The notes below the pieces were generated by a model. The model was not told the origin of the DNA. It ran no database searches and worked only from the letters and a program-made list of their open reading frames with translations. 64,000 bases of DNA from Macrostomum hystrix (taxonomy: Eukaryota > Platyhelminthes > Macrostomidae). Positions within the stretch are counted from its first letter, which is position 1. Each line of letters begins with the position of its first letter. The translations under genes and the position numbers were made by a program. Shown here one piece after another: positions 13,201 to 33,777 of this stretch. The stretch is from assembly GCA_950097015.1 (NCBI GenBank), contig CATNEN010000008.1, positions 1,798,001 through 1,862,000 of the forward strand, written 5' to 3'.

Positions 13201-13892
13201 TTCGATTCCATGACCACCCGATTCTTCATGGTTCGATTTCATAATAACCAGATTCTTCAGGGTTCGATTCCATAATAACCCGATCCTTCAGGGTTCGATT
13301 CCATGACCACCCGATTCTTCATGGTTCGATTTCATAATAACCAGATTCTTCAGGGTTCGATTCCATAATAACCCGATTCTTCAGGGTTCGATTCCATGAC
13401 CACCCGATTCAGTTAAAACAGTTAAAACCTTTGCCTTGCTACGAAATGTTACAGTGAAACACATTTTTACTTGGAATTAATTATGAAGTTATATCTAATT
13501 ATAGCTCTTCTCCAAAAAAGTAAATTTAGATAAGAATTTGCTTTCTTCCGGAGTTTAGGGTCATATGGCAATGGCACAGCGTTGAATTTAGCGAAACCTG
13601 AAATTTTTCTTTTCTATGTTAGGCCTATATAATTTCGAAATGAAAGTTATTATTATAATCAATTCTGGCTTCAAACCTTTTCCAGACACTCTTGTCCATT
13701 GGCTTTGAAGTCCACATCAACCTGACGCAGCGAGCCATCTGGCAAGATAATGTCGACGTAGGAGCACTTCTGCTTGGCCCCATTAACGGCATAGTTGGCT
13801 AGGCTAGGCGAATTCGGCGGAGATCCGCTGATGATGGCGTCCTCCGTTCTACTGCTATTGTTGCTGACAATGTCGTGGGACGATGCAGCCAT
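4240..13892 (-). CDS. MYLIP: MYLIP/IDOL-type E3 ubiquitin ligase (FERM + RING), 7 coding exons
   Basis: Exons, in order: 13677-13892, 12631-12827, 11834-12163, 11123-11302, 9133-9392, 5250-5515, 4240-4443. Each is bounded by AG/GT and the phases join into 550 residues (human MYLIP has 445). After about 40 low-complexity residues comes a FERM domain: ICNSLGIVEEVDYFGLTYFG and LRVKFFVQPHMLLQEETRH in lobe F1/F2, and GLYRCVTETHSFFRCDTV in F3. The FERM-to-RING linker begins with FVFDIQRTAKEV and carries a Ser/Pro-rich insert. The last exon encodes a C3HC4 RING (CRIC, 11 residues, CGHMLAC, RDC, CPLC) with the spacing of human MYLIP. Known for the family: the RING recruits E2 and the FERM lobe recognises cytoplasmic tails such as those of LDL-receptor relatives; Drosophila Dnr1 has the same layout. 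Substrates here are unknown. The start is the first ATG of an open exon; a short out-of-frame ATG lies 13 bases upstream. All six introns carry tandem arrays. Confidence 0.88.
4520..5225. repeat. Tandem array, about 23-bp unit, in MYLIP intron 6
   Basis: Degenerate copies of CAGAATCCCCAAATCCTCAT plus TTT, with a sub-block of TTTAAAGAATTCCTTAAATC copies. It fills nearly all of the 806-base intron. Confidence 0.92.
5530..6327. other. Unique AT-rich part of MYLIP intron 5
   Basis: No feature recognised. It precedes the 21-bp array on the plus strand. Confidence 0.5.
6328..7735. repeat. Tandem array, 21-bp unit, about 67 copies, in MYLIP intron 5
   Basis: The unit contains CTCTACTCAATCTACTCTA plus two bases. 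Variant copies (CTAAATC, CCAAATC, TAGTCTC) recur as blocks, showing segmental duplication within the array. Confidence 0.96.
7736..8377. other. Unique DNA in MYLIP intron 5
   Basis: No ORF or element recognised; it separates the pyrimidine-rich array from the polypurine tract. Confidence 0.5.
8378..8940. repeat. Long polypurine (GAGAGG/GGGAGA) tract in MYLIP intron 5
   Basis: More than 500 bases that are almost all G or A on the plus strand, built from 6-bp GAGAGG-like units with scattered T and C. The transcribed RNA would be polypyrimidine. Confidence 0.95.
9585..10190. repeat. Tandem array, 13-bp unit, in MYLIP intron 4
   Basis: About 45 copies of AAATCCCAGATTC with many point variants. 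Confidence 0.95.
10605..11075. repeat. Tandem array, 18-bp unit, about 26 copies, in MYLIP intron 4
   Basis: Unit TTCCCTAACGGTCATGGC with few variants. The unit length is a multiple of three, so both strands show spurious repetitive ORFs. Confidence 0.96.
11340..11635. repeat. Tandem array, 30-bp unit, about 9 copies, in MYLIP intron 3
   Basis: The unit contains GGGATTTGTGTGTTTGTGAA followed by TGGGGATCAT. Confidence 0.95.
12222..12560. repeat. Tandem array, 20-bp unit, about 17 copies, in MYLIP intron 2
   Basis: Unit ATGATAATGACCAACTCAAG with point variants. Confidence 0.96.
12893..13412. repeat. Tandem array, 31-bp unit carrying a perfect pol III B-box, in MYLIP intron 1
   Basis: About 16 copies containing CAGGGTTCGATTCCATAATA followed by ACCCGATCCTT, alternating with CATGACCACCCGATTCTT versions. 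GGTTCGATTCC in most copies fits the tRNA B-box GGTTCGANTCC. It reads on the plus strand, antisense to MYLIP. Confidence 0.95.
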
Positions 13893-14120
13893 GATGTTCG
13901 CCCATTCAATTTTGTTATCCTTGAGTTAGATATTTTCAATTGTTCTGATTAGCCAGCTCGTGATCAAAATTAATAAAAAAGTTCGCTACTATCGCGAAGC
14001 TAAGGTAGAGGAGCCTAATAAACTGTCTTCTTGATTCTCTCTCTCTCCAATTTTCTTTAGAGTGAACTTTTTTTATAATAAGGTCTTTCCACTAAGGGAG
14101 GAGACAGAATAGGTTAAAAA

Positions 14121-14585
14121 TTAGTGTACAGTCAAACCCTTCCTCTCTGACCACTCCTCCAGTGGAATGTACATAGACAATCCAATGTACATTAAAAAGC
14201 TTTTTGCCCTTGGGCGCTCCCACAAATGGAACGAACGCTTGGGAATCTGCTTGTTCATATATTCACGCAGCTGGTGCGTGATCACAGTGGTCTGTGTGTG
14301 TAGTGGGGTGTTTACACAAGCTTATTAAACAAGCATCTTAAGGCACAGCTTAGCCAATACATTGACTAAGAATTCCTAACCATTTTAGCTTCAAAGAATC
14401 GCGGCACAGTACGTTACTTTTAGGAGAGAAAGCTTATAGACAATTGAAAAACGCCTTAATTCTTGTTCTCTGCCCTTTCTTCACACAAGCACGATGCGTT
14501 CTCTAAGGAAAAGATTAAATAATAGAGCAATTGCGAACCACATTTCCGACATTTTGTACTTGCCACTTACGTGCACACATTTCAT
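14121..14585 (-). CDS. Candidate two-exon gene for an unrecognised 61-residue protein
   Basis: Reading the minus strand, a short exon (14571-14585, encoding MKCVH) ends at a consensus GTAAGT donor. After a 279-base intron, a CACACACAG acceptor opens a 171-base exon (14121-14291) with 56 codons and a TAA. The joined frame is in phase. The product is basic, with many aromatic residues: it contains HQLREYMNKQIPKRSF, then HLWERPRAK, a short hydrophobic stretch SFLMYIGLSMYIPL, and an acidic-basic tail EEWSERKGL. It resembles the size and build of small mitochondrial inner-membrane subunits, but I do not recognise a family and assign no function. It lies between the 5' end of the MYLIP gene and the 3' end of prospero, on the same strand as both. 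It could instead be the end of a longer transcript whose 5' exons I missed. Support is the splice sites and non-random amino-acid composition only. Confidence 0.45.
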
Positions 14586-15089
14586 TCTTAAAATACTCGC
14601 TCGCCCAGTGTAAATAGAAAGCAGAGCCAGAGAAGAGTTTTACTCATTCATGGTGAGAATTAAAAAATTAAATTATGTCTTTTGGGACTTTGAAATTGGC
14701 TTTCTAGTATCTATCCTAGCTTCTACTGCACTGAAGTTGTAATAATAAACTTTCATCAAGTTCATTGATTTGCTTTAGGTCGTAACTTTCAAAGCTTTCG
14801 TTTGAGTGTCCTTGACTAATAGCATTGGTTTGCTTTTTACAAGCAATTAATGTTGTGTTTTTAAAACTGCATTACAATAAGTCTTTATTGCTTGTTTAGA
14901 TTTAATGCTCTAACTTCTCTTCAATTTTCAAATAAAAAATTAATACGAAAAATTAATTGTTAAAATATATATTTACTAGCGTATTGGTGGTGAAACTAAA
15001 CTTGCAAAAAATGTTTATCAGACTACTTAGTCAGTAGGCTGTATACAATTCAGCTTATAGATTTAACTTTCGTCTAATTTGAAGGTCAT
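14586..15089. other. Unique AT-rich DNA upstream of the candidate small gene
   Basis: It probably includes its promoter or 5' untranslated sequence. No other feature recognised. Confidence 0.4.
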
Positions 15090-15775
15090 ATGCAGAGACT
15101 ATCGATTATAGGGAGGTCACCGGAGGCAAAATGGGGTCAGATGCAGCTTCTAAAGAGTCCTAAGGAGATCACTGGGGGCAGAAGGGGGTCAGATGCAGCG
15201 ACTATAGAATCCTAGGGAGGTCACTCGGGGGCAGAAGGGGGTCAAATGCAACGACTATAGAATCCTAGGGAGGTCACTCGGGGGCAGAAGGGGGTCAAAT
15301 GCAGCGACTATAGAATCCTAGGGAGGTCACTCGGGGGCAGAAGGGGGTCAAATGCAGCGACTATATAATCCTAAGGAGATCACTGGGGGCAGAAGGGGGT
15401 CAGATGCAGCGACTATAGAATCCTAGGGAGGTCACTCGGGGGCAGAAGGGGGTCAAATGCAACGACTATAGAATCCTAGGGAGGTCACTCGGGGGCAGAA
15501 GGGGGTCAAATGCAGCGACTATAGAATCCTAGGGAGGTCACTCGGGGGCAGAAGGGGGTCAAATGCAGCGACTATAGAATCCTAGGGAGGTCACTCGGGG
15601 GCAGAAGGGGGTCAAATGCAGCGACTATAGAATCCTAGGGAGGTCACTCGGGGGCAGAAGGGGGTCAGATGCAGCGACTATATAATCCTAAGGAGATCAC
15701 TGGGGGCAGAAGGGGGTCAGATGCAGCGACTATAGAATCCTAAGGAGGTGACTCGAGGGCGGAAAGGGGTCAGGT
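15090..15775. repeat. Tandem array, 53-bp unit, about 13 copies
   Basis: The unit contains GCAGCGACTATAGAATCCTA, GGGAGGTCACTCGGGGGCAG and AAGGGGGTCAAAT. Central copies are almost identical and edge copies are diverged. It lies between the small gene and the prospero 3' end. Confidence 0.96.
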
Positions 15776-16720
15776 GTTTGTTCCATCAAGAATCTACAGG
15801 AAGACAAACGAGATATCGTTTTACATCAATAACTTGGTTTCTTGGTTTTGTTAATTCTCATTAAAATAATTTTCTTAAAAGGCAATTTGAAGCAAAATAA
15901 ATTCGAAAAGAAACTCGTTTGTTGATTTGGATTGGTTGAATGCTCATTAGTATATGACCCGATCATATATATTATGGATTTTGCTTATCGCTTTGTTCAA
16001 CAGAATCAAGAGCAACATGTTAAAGAATGCGAGTGAATGTAATAATAGACTTTGTAAGTGTTAAGACGCATTTTAAACTATCAAATAATTATCGGCGGTG
16101 TTTTTTGGCCTTCTTAATCGTATTTTTGTTGTCTTTTGTGGCCAAGCAATGCAAATCTCTTTCATCTAACTAAAATATGCGGTTTAGTTAAGGAAATTCA
16201 ATAGAAAATTCTAACTATTACAACAGTAAATAAACAAGTAATGGGTAACATATTCTACATTTTTACTTTATCACGAGTGAAGCAATGCGATTAATAACAG
16301 AGAGACAAACATTTATAAGACACTAGAGGCAGGAATATTAAATCATTGGTTAGTTGAGAAGCTTAAACCAAAACAATGAGAAATGTTGTTATTTTACTCG
16401 TAATCGCAATCAAATTCTCAATTTTAGTATCATTTATTAATAAAGAAAATTTTATGATTCTATTTACGCTCGCACGAGCGTAGAATGGCAGTAAAAGTTC
16501 ATAATGTAACTTTACAAAACTTGTCTTTATACACAAATAATTCAAGAATAATTCATTAAGAAAAAGGCAATCAATCACTTCATCGATCATTCATTTGTTG
16601 TCCACTCGTAGTAAAAGTTTAGCGGAGATAAAACACAATAACAAAAAAAATAAGCACACAAGGCGTCCTTAGCAACGGCTGCCAGGGGAGACTAGGTAGT
16701 AACTAGGCGGGGGAGGCGAG
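15776..16720. other. Unique AT-rich 3' flank of prospero
   Basis: It contains a possible polyadenylation signal (16433-16438) and no other recognised feature. ORFs here are short and compositionally random. Confidence 0.5.
16433..16438 (-). terminator. Possible polyadenylation signal of prospero
   Basis: AATAAA on the minus strand about 283 bases past the prospero TGA. The surrounding DNA is AT-rich, so chance occurrence is possible. Confidence 0.35.
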
Positions 16721-26593
<9,873 letters not shown>

Positions 26594-29500
26594 CTTGCAC
26601 GCGGCTGGCTGAGCTGTTTGGGTTTGAGCAGGTTTTGAGCAGGGTTGGAGGTTTAAAATCTGAGAGTGGCGAAAAATGGAAAGCTTCTGGCTTTAATCCT
26701 TCCTGTTCCTCAACTTCGAAAGCGCTTTTTTTGTGAATCCGGTTGGGAGGATCTGGAGGCAGAGAGGAAACTGGGAAGTGGCTGAGCTTAGCAGCTCGCA
26801 CAGGACAGGAAGTCGATAATCTGTTGGACTGGTTGAGAATGAGCGGAGGATGACAATGAGTTGAAGGCATTTTAAGATCCGGAAGCCGCCGCTCAGCGAA
26901 GACTTGAGCTAGAGGGATTTGATGATGGGCCACAGTTTTAGCGGATGACAGTCGGAAAGGGGGGATATTTTTACAAGGGGAGTTTGACTCCAGCCTGTTG
27001 CAGCAGCCCCCCAACCCCGTCAATTCCCTTTTTGGGATCGGCGTTTAGCAAAACTTATCCCAATAAATTTCCCGGAAAGAAAATTATCCCATTCCCACTA
27101 AGATAATCGGTTGCTTCCTACGCACTCAAACCTCTCCCAATGTTTTTCAGATAGGAGGAAGGCAAGCAATTATCCGGAAAACAGCCGGCTAGAAGCTAAA
27201 CTACGAAAATAACTCATAATTTGAGAAATTAGAAGCAGAAGATTGGGAGATGCTGAGAGGGGTTGGAGGCCGCTCTTGTCATTTGCCTGTACGGCAGGCG
27301 ATGATGAGGGCTGCCTGCTACCGTGAGCTGACCGCCGCCATCATCTTTAACAACAAAGGCAGTGCCTCGGTATGATTAGTAGGAACCTCTGCTGGTGCTG
27401 CTGCTGCTGCTGCTGCTCTAGACTGGCGTGGAAACTGCACATTGGGTCAGGGAGCTGAGCTTCCAGAATCCAGCTTCTGATCTCTTAACCGGCGCGGAGA
27501 CACAGAAATATCAGCATGCGGCTTAGCTAGCTTGAGGAATTATTTCATGAAATTTTAATGCGCTTCCCTCTGCAGCGAACAAAACACTAACCATCCCTCT
27601 CTGCCCGCAGCATAACCGTCCGCCTCTTGGACCCAAAGCCAACAACTGTTGCTTTGGATTTGGGGATCTGGGATCTGGTCTTCTCTGCCTCAGCAGTTTT
27701 TTTAGAGGGTGGAGTTTGATGCGGGCCATCTTCTACTGGCTTTGTTGGTGCAGAAATCAACATCAGATATTCTCCTGGGCACAGTGAGTATGGGGTTGAG
27801 TGTTTCTAAGTTTGCGAGGCTGTAAAAGTCTGAAATTTAATAAAAAATTTCCCAGCTCAATAATCAAAGCCCCGTAATAATCCAGGTGCTTATCAAGCTT
27901 CATATCTTGTTGGTGTGTTTTTTAAGCAGCAAAGTGGTTTAAAATTGAGTCAACTTTTTGTGGGGTAATAAACTCATTCCGCCGAAATGTCTCATCATTT
28001 AAGGAAATTCTTAAATTTATCTAGCAACAGTGTCGCTTATTTCTAGAAAAGATCACACCCGCGGTGTCCGATTTTCGAGACAAAATTAAATCGACAATCT
28101 CAGATTGCTAGGGAATAAAGAAATATAAATAGGTCAATTTTGGTTGCCTATGCTCAGACAGTAGCTCAAATTATGGACTCTGTCACACTTAACGCTAAAT
28201 AGAGAATAAATTCCGTTTAATTAAAACTGTGTTGTTGTATAGGTAGAGTGCGTGTTTCAATTAAAATTGATTGAATGTTTGCAATCAGTCAAACAAAATA
28301 AAGGCCTGGGATTCAAAAGGGCTTTCAAATTAGTTAAATGAATTATTTTCGTCTATGGTCGAACCTTATTAGCAGTGTAGCGAATCAAAAGATGACCAAG
28401 ATTATGTAGATTGTGCTAAAATCTCGTAGTAAGAATGATTTCATATAAAAAGGCATATAACACTTACCTTTGTTGACTTTGACGTAAAATACTTTGCCGA
28501 TGTAAACAAAATATGAAGTCGGGTATTGTTAGATAGCTAACAATTTAGGATTCTGAAATTTTTCGATTCCTCGTCTCTCTCTTCAGTGAGAAGATTCTGT
28601 GTGTGAAGGGGTTTTTCTTTAGTTTCTTCTGCGAGGAGGTCGCATGGGCGGCCCTGTGACTGGCTGCGATATCCTCAGCGGAGGTGGGGTGGGTGGGATC
28701 GCGGCAGTCGCATCCCCTTCCACAGACTCCGAAGCCTTCTAAGCAATGTCTAAGTTACCCGCTTAGCTATAGTCAGCTCTGCTCTCATTGGTTAAGGCGC
28801 TGCTTTTAGGAGCAAAGATGAAGCGCTTATCAACCTCTTTCCCAATCCTTCCATCGTTGGATCAGAGGCAAATTATCCCAATAACTAAAAAACTGGTCCA
28901 CGGATCACAAATTAAAAAAAAAACAGAAAAGTTTTCGCAAAATGAGGGCGCGCTTGAAGCTGCGGGCTACTGAAGGATGCAAAGTTTTGTTCCTCTATTT
29001 CCGCACCCAGCATAAATTCATTTTGCTGGAGGGAAAAACGGGAGTTCCTTTTCCCCGTTCGTTCTCAATGATATCAAGGCAAGGTCGGTGGCTGCGCTGT
29101 TTAGCGAGCCCGCATTTCAGAATTTCGCAGAAGACCAGCAGGAGACGCTGAGCTGCCGCTGTCCCCTTTTCCATCAACCCATGGAAGTCGCCAACCCATG
29201 CTGGTTAACGGATATTTCCCTTTTTGTTTAACTATATCCACCCACTCACTCACCTGTCTTTTGCTTGCCGTTTCCCCATCGAATTGAGACTGCGGTGGGT
29301 GGGGTCTCGCACTTCCGGATTTCATCGCCTCCTCCATCAGCAGTGGCGGCGCAAAGTTTGAAATTAATTGGTGTTGTGGGTGGTGGCAAATGTATATTAT
29401 CTTTAGAATGGGCAATTAATTAGCTTTTATCTTTTTTGGGATCTGAAAAGAAAATTAGCCGCCGCGCTATAAACGCCGGATGCGGAACCGGAACTGGAGC

Positions 29501-29744
29501 TCGAATTCCTACTAATTTTCTCTCCTCCCAGGGGGATATTTTTTCTTGTCGGTGGCCTCGATAGTCTTAATCGAGAACAAGTCTATATGCAGTCTTTATC
29601 CTAGGCTATATTTATCTTCCATTTGAGTCGAATATTGTTCTTCGGGGGCGAAATTGAGATTGTTATCAATAAGTTATTGACTTTGACTCGGTCTATAATT
29701 GCGTCACTAGATTTCCTGACATTGGAAAACTGCTGTCTTTATAT
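26594..29744. other. Unique 5' flank of prospero
   Basis: Non-repetitive sequence alternating GC-rich and AT-rich patches with a CTG run near 27397-27416. ORFs here (27523-27729, 26469-27023 minus) show no family motif. It probably contains the prospero 5' untranslated exon(s), promoter and enhancers, none of which I can place. Confidence 0.4.
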
Positions 29745-30470
29745 TAAATAAGAGGAGAGAGGATATAGAAGAGAGGAGAGAGGATATAGAAGAGAGGAGA
29801 GAGGATATAGAAGAGTGGAGAGAGGATATAGAAGAGAGGAGAGAGGATATAGAAGAGAGGAGAGAGGATATAGAAGAGAGGAGAGAGGATATAGAAGAGA
29901 GAAGAGAGGATATAGAAGAGAGGAGAGAGGATATAGAAGAGAGGAGAGAGGAGAGTGGAGGAAGGAGGGAGGAGAGGGTAGATATGAGATTAGAGAGGAG
30001 AGGGGAGAGAGGAGAGAGGGGAGAGAGAAGAGAGCGGAGAGAGAAGAGGTGAGAGAGGAGATATTAGAGAGGCGGGAAGACGGGAGAGAGTAGAGAGTAG
30101 AGAAGAGAAGGGAGAGAGGAGAGAGTAGAGAGGATAAAGGAAAGGAGAGAGGAGCGAGGATAAAGCAGAGGAGAGAGGAGAGAGGAGATAAGAGAGAGGA
30201 GAGAGGAGAGAGGAGATAAGAGAGAGGAGAGAGTAAGAGAGGAGATAAGAGAGAGAAGAGAGGAGAGAGGAGAGAGGAGAGAGGAGAGAGGAGATAAGAG
30301 AGAGGAGAGAGGAGAGAGGAGATAAGAGAGAGGAGAGAGTAAGAGAGGAGATAAGAGAGAGAAGAGAGGAGAGAGGAGAGGGGAGAGAGGAGAGAGGGGG
30401 AGAGGAGAGGAGAAAGAAGAAGGAAGAGAAGAAGGAGGAGAGAGGGAGAGAGGGAGAGAGGAGAGCAACT
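29745..30470. repeat. Polypurine array: 21-bp GAGGATATAGAAGA units, then irregular GAGA tract
   Basis: About ten copies containing GAGAGGATATAGAAGAGAG (29745-29945), followed by about 500 bases of G/A-rich sequence built from GAGAGGA and GATAAGAGAGA units. Confidence 0.95.
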
Positions 30471-31504
30471 CCAATACCGGGCTCTGACGCGGTAAAGAAG
30501 AAGCGCAGGCATTTAATTTGAACTTGCCGATATTTCGAAAATTTTACTATTCTTGGTCAGGGCAGAAAACACTTTGTGCCCTGACCTGAGAAAAGAGATT
30601 CAGACATAAAAGGGTGAGGAGTATACAGAAAAGTTAACACCTCAGCAAAAATTAAGCAATGTGTTAAAGACCAACAGTAGGAGGAGGAGCACTTGCACTT
30701 GTAAATCATTAATGAAACTCTACTTTGCTAACTCTCTCGCTGCCCAAGCTCGAAAAACAATGGAAATTAATTCGACCGTGCAACAAGTAAAGCCGTGCTC
30801 CCCATCTGGGCCATAGACTAATTTTATATACGAACTCAGTCAGGCGTACATTTGAGCACAATTCTGAGTAGCCAAGCTCAGTGCAGGTGTCCAACCCTTA
30901 TCGTTGGCCTGTCTTGACTTTCATATCGTTTCTTCTATCGTCCCTAACGATTATGACTAGAAAACTTTGACATTGAGTAGAATATATTCTGTTTAAATTG
31001 TTACAATTGTTCATTTAGGTATGTCTACATTTTATACCGATATTAGGGATCATTTTATCTAATGCTTGGCTTTGAAGTCACATTAATCAGAAATCTGCGA
31101 ACATTGATTTGAATCGTCTTTAGAAATATCAAAACTCGGACTAGAAAATATGTCATGTGTAGCAATATAATAGTAGTATTTTACTACACCATAGCCACGT
31201 GTTGTGTTATATAGACCAGCAATTTTCAGTTGCATGTTGGGATCACTGTACTAGGGATCTTTACAGTTGAGTGACTGCCCTCATCTATGGTCGAATTTCG
31301 GATACCCACTTGTGGCAGCGATGCGGGCGCTGTTCTTGGGATGAGGCAATTCTTACCTGGGATCTGGAGCTGGCCTGTCTCTTTATCTGAGCAGCCATTT
31401 TTTTATCTGCGAGGATCTGGGAGGCCACGTGACAAGCTTTTATTGCTCACGAGAGAAGTGTCGTCATCTGAGAGTGAGTTTGCATTATTTAGGGCTTCTC
31501 TTGC
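30471..31504. other. Unique intergenic DNA
   Basis: No ORF or element recognised; AT-rich after about 30930. Confidence 0.45.
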
Positions 31505-32060
31505 CAGATGGTAGGTCAGATGGGTAGGTCAGATAGGTAGGTCAGATAGGTAGGTCAGATAGGTAGGTCAGATAGGTAGGTACGATGGGTAGGTCAGAAA
31601 GGTAGGTCAGATGGGTAGGTCAGATAGGTAGGTCAGATGGGTAGGTCAGATAGGTAGGTCAGATAGGTAGGTCAGATAGGTAGGTCAGATAGGTAGGTCA
31701 GATGGGTAGGTCAGAAAGGTAGGTCAGATGGGTAGGTCAGATAGGTAGGTCAGATGGGTAGGTCAGATAGGTAGGTCAGATAGGTAGGTCAGATAGGTAG
31801 GTCAGATAGGTAGGTCAGATGGGTAGGTCAGAAAGGTAGGTCAGATGGGTAGGTCAGATGGGTAGGTCAGATAGGTAGGTCAGATGGGTAGGTCAGATGG
31901 GTAGGTGAGATTGGTCAGACGTAGGTCAGATAGGTAGGTCAGATATTGGTGGGTCAGATATTGGTGGGTCAGATATTGGTGGGTCAGATATTGGTGGGTC
32001 AGATATTGGTGTGTCAGATGTTGGTAGGTCAGGCAGGTAGGTCAAAGTTAGGAGGGTAGG
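31505..32060. repeat. Tandem array, 13-bp unit, then 15-bp unit
   Basis: About 33 copies of TAGGTCAGATAGG (variants ATGGG and AAAGG in ordered blocks), followed by about six copies of ATATTGGTGGGTCAG. Confidence 0.95.
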
Positions 32061-32494
32061 TCAGAGTCATTTATAAAAGTTTTGAACTTTCAGAGCCTAA
32101 TGAAAATTGCTTGCCCAAGGCGCCATTTTCCTTGCCTATGTTATATCTTGCAGAAAAAATATTTTCTAATTTAAGTAATTTTTTGCTCCTGGTAGGAATT
32201 CGCATTGTTTGCCGAGAGAGTGGACGGGTTGGTGAGATGGGGTCAGAGAGAAAGGAATGGAGGAGACGCGGGACATCTAGGAGGACTCGGTGACGCAGGG
32301 AAGGATTAAAGACAGTGTTATCCCTTAATATATAAGCGAGTGTTTGTCACAAGGCCAAGGCCAAAGTGAAAATATAGAATCATAAATGGATTTAGGTTTC
32401 TAGGCTAATGTAGATGGGATATTTCTCAACCACGAGGCGATCCTGATAACTTTAGAAATATGCACTATTGTGGCTGAGCAGTGAGGTCCAGGAC
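32061..32494. other. Unique intergenic DNA between two arrays
   Basis: No feature recognised; a 60-codon plus-strand ORF (32111-32293) has no motif. Confidence 0.4.
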
Positions 32495-32513
32495 AGATAG
32501 GTAGGTCAGATGG
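32495..32513. repeat. Isolated fragment of the 13-bp array
   Basis: GATAGGTAGGTCAGATGG is a 1.4-unit copy of the array at 31505. It lies about 430 bases away, abutting the first unit of the next, unrelated array. Confidence 0.8.
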
Positions 32514-33000
32514 TACTGTCCTAGAATCCTACTGTCCTAGAATCCTACTGTCCTAGAATCCTACTGTCCTAGAATCCTACTGTCCTAGAATCCTACTGTC
32601 CTAGAATCCTACTGTCCTAGAATCCTACTGTCCTAGAATCCTACTGTCCTAGAATCCTACTGTCCTAGAATCCTACTGTCCTAGAATCCTACTGTCCTAG
32701 AATCCTACTGTCCTAGAATCCTACTGTCCTAGAATCCTACTGTCCTAGAATCCTACTGTCCTAGAATCCTACTGTCCTAGAATCCTACCGTCCTAGAATC
32801 CTACTGTCCTAGAATCCTACTGTCCTAGAATCCTACCGTCCTAGAATCCTACTGTCCTAGAATCCTACTGTCCTAGAATCCTACTGTCCTAGAATCCTAC
32901 TGTCCTAGAATCCTACTGTCCTAGAATCCTACTGTCCTAGAATCCTACCGTCCTAGAATCCTACCGTCCTAGAATCCTACCGTCCTAGAATCCTACTGTC
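32514..33000. repeat. Tandem array, 16-bp unit, about 30 copies
   Basis: Unit ACTGTCCTAGAATCCT, very homogeneous; the only common variant is ACCG for ACTG, clustered at the right end. Confidence 0.97.
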
Positions 33001-33006
33001 TTGAGG

Positions 33007-33197
33007 GCTTGTCGTGCAATTTGCGCCCTTGAGGGCCAACCTCCAAGGCACGGTGAGAGTGTACACTGCCTGACGATGAGAAAGTCATGGCAGATGTACA
33101 CACCTTTGTGAGTGTGTGCCTGCATTCGGTATCTGTGTGCGTGTGTGCTCAGGAGTCAGCGAAATGGGCAGAATTGCCTCCTCGCTGGCTGCGGGTC
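33007..33197 (+). repeat. Dispersed element, copy 1
   Basis: Shares blocks GGCTTGTCGTG, GATGAGAAAGTCA, GTGAGTGTGTGC and AGAATTGCCTCC, and GCTGGCTGCGGGTC, in the same order as 53037-53177 read in reverse complement. It carries about 30 extra GT-rich bases near 33120-33150. It is not a tandem unit. Confidence 0.8.
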
Positions 33198-33777
33198 TAG
33201 TGTCATCTGTTCCTGGAATCCTAAATCCCCAGTTCTTAGAATCCAAAGGTCTCATTGCTTTCAGAATTGCACAATCTTTATTTTTTGCGGTCAAATTCAA
33301 ATCCTCAGAGCATATTACATCTATAGAATATCTGACAATAATTTATTTGCTCATCCAACATATGTGCATTAGTTAAATCAATTTTTTACAAGCCCATCTG
33401 TTTAACCAGATTCTAAGTGCTAATAACAGACTTTCTATCTGCAAAATTCCGCAATTCAGTAAATCCATAATCGAGTGTCAAGTATCATTGAAGGCTCGGA
33501 CAAAGACTCAGACGGCAGCGACATTCTTAACTGTTGAATAACCTCGCAATCTGGCAAGATTATTTCGTCAAGTAGTGAGCCCGGCAATGGACCGTGTTGG
33601 ATTTCCAATATATTTTTTTTGTTATAACTCTTTGTCTTCGATTGTTTTGGCCGACTTTTCAGCCGAGTGACTTGTCACGCTTTGAGCATATATTCGTTTT
33701 CTGCCATCGCTATAGAGCATAAAAGGCAGCATTTTTCCAAAAGATAAGCAATTCTTCACTAGGTCTTCCCTTTGTCT

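Noticed and set aside
12893-13412. Cluster of tRNA genes
   Set aside because: Only the B-box part is present in the 31-bp unit; there is no A-box, anticodon arm or acceptor stem.
27523-27729. 68-codon basic minus-strand ORF upstream of prospero
   Set aside because: Considered as an upstream prospero exon, but no junction in phase with the exon 1 start was found and the composition is not distinctive.
29739-30512. Leu-Ser-Pro-rich minus-strand ORF of 257 codons
   Set aside because: Translation of a polypurine tract; low complexity and no start context or splice structure.
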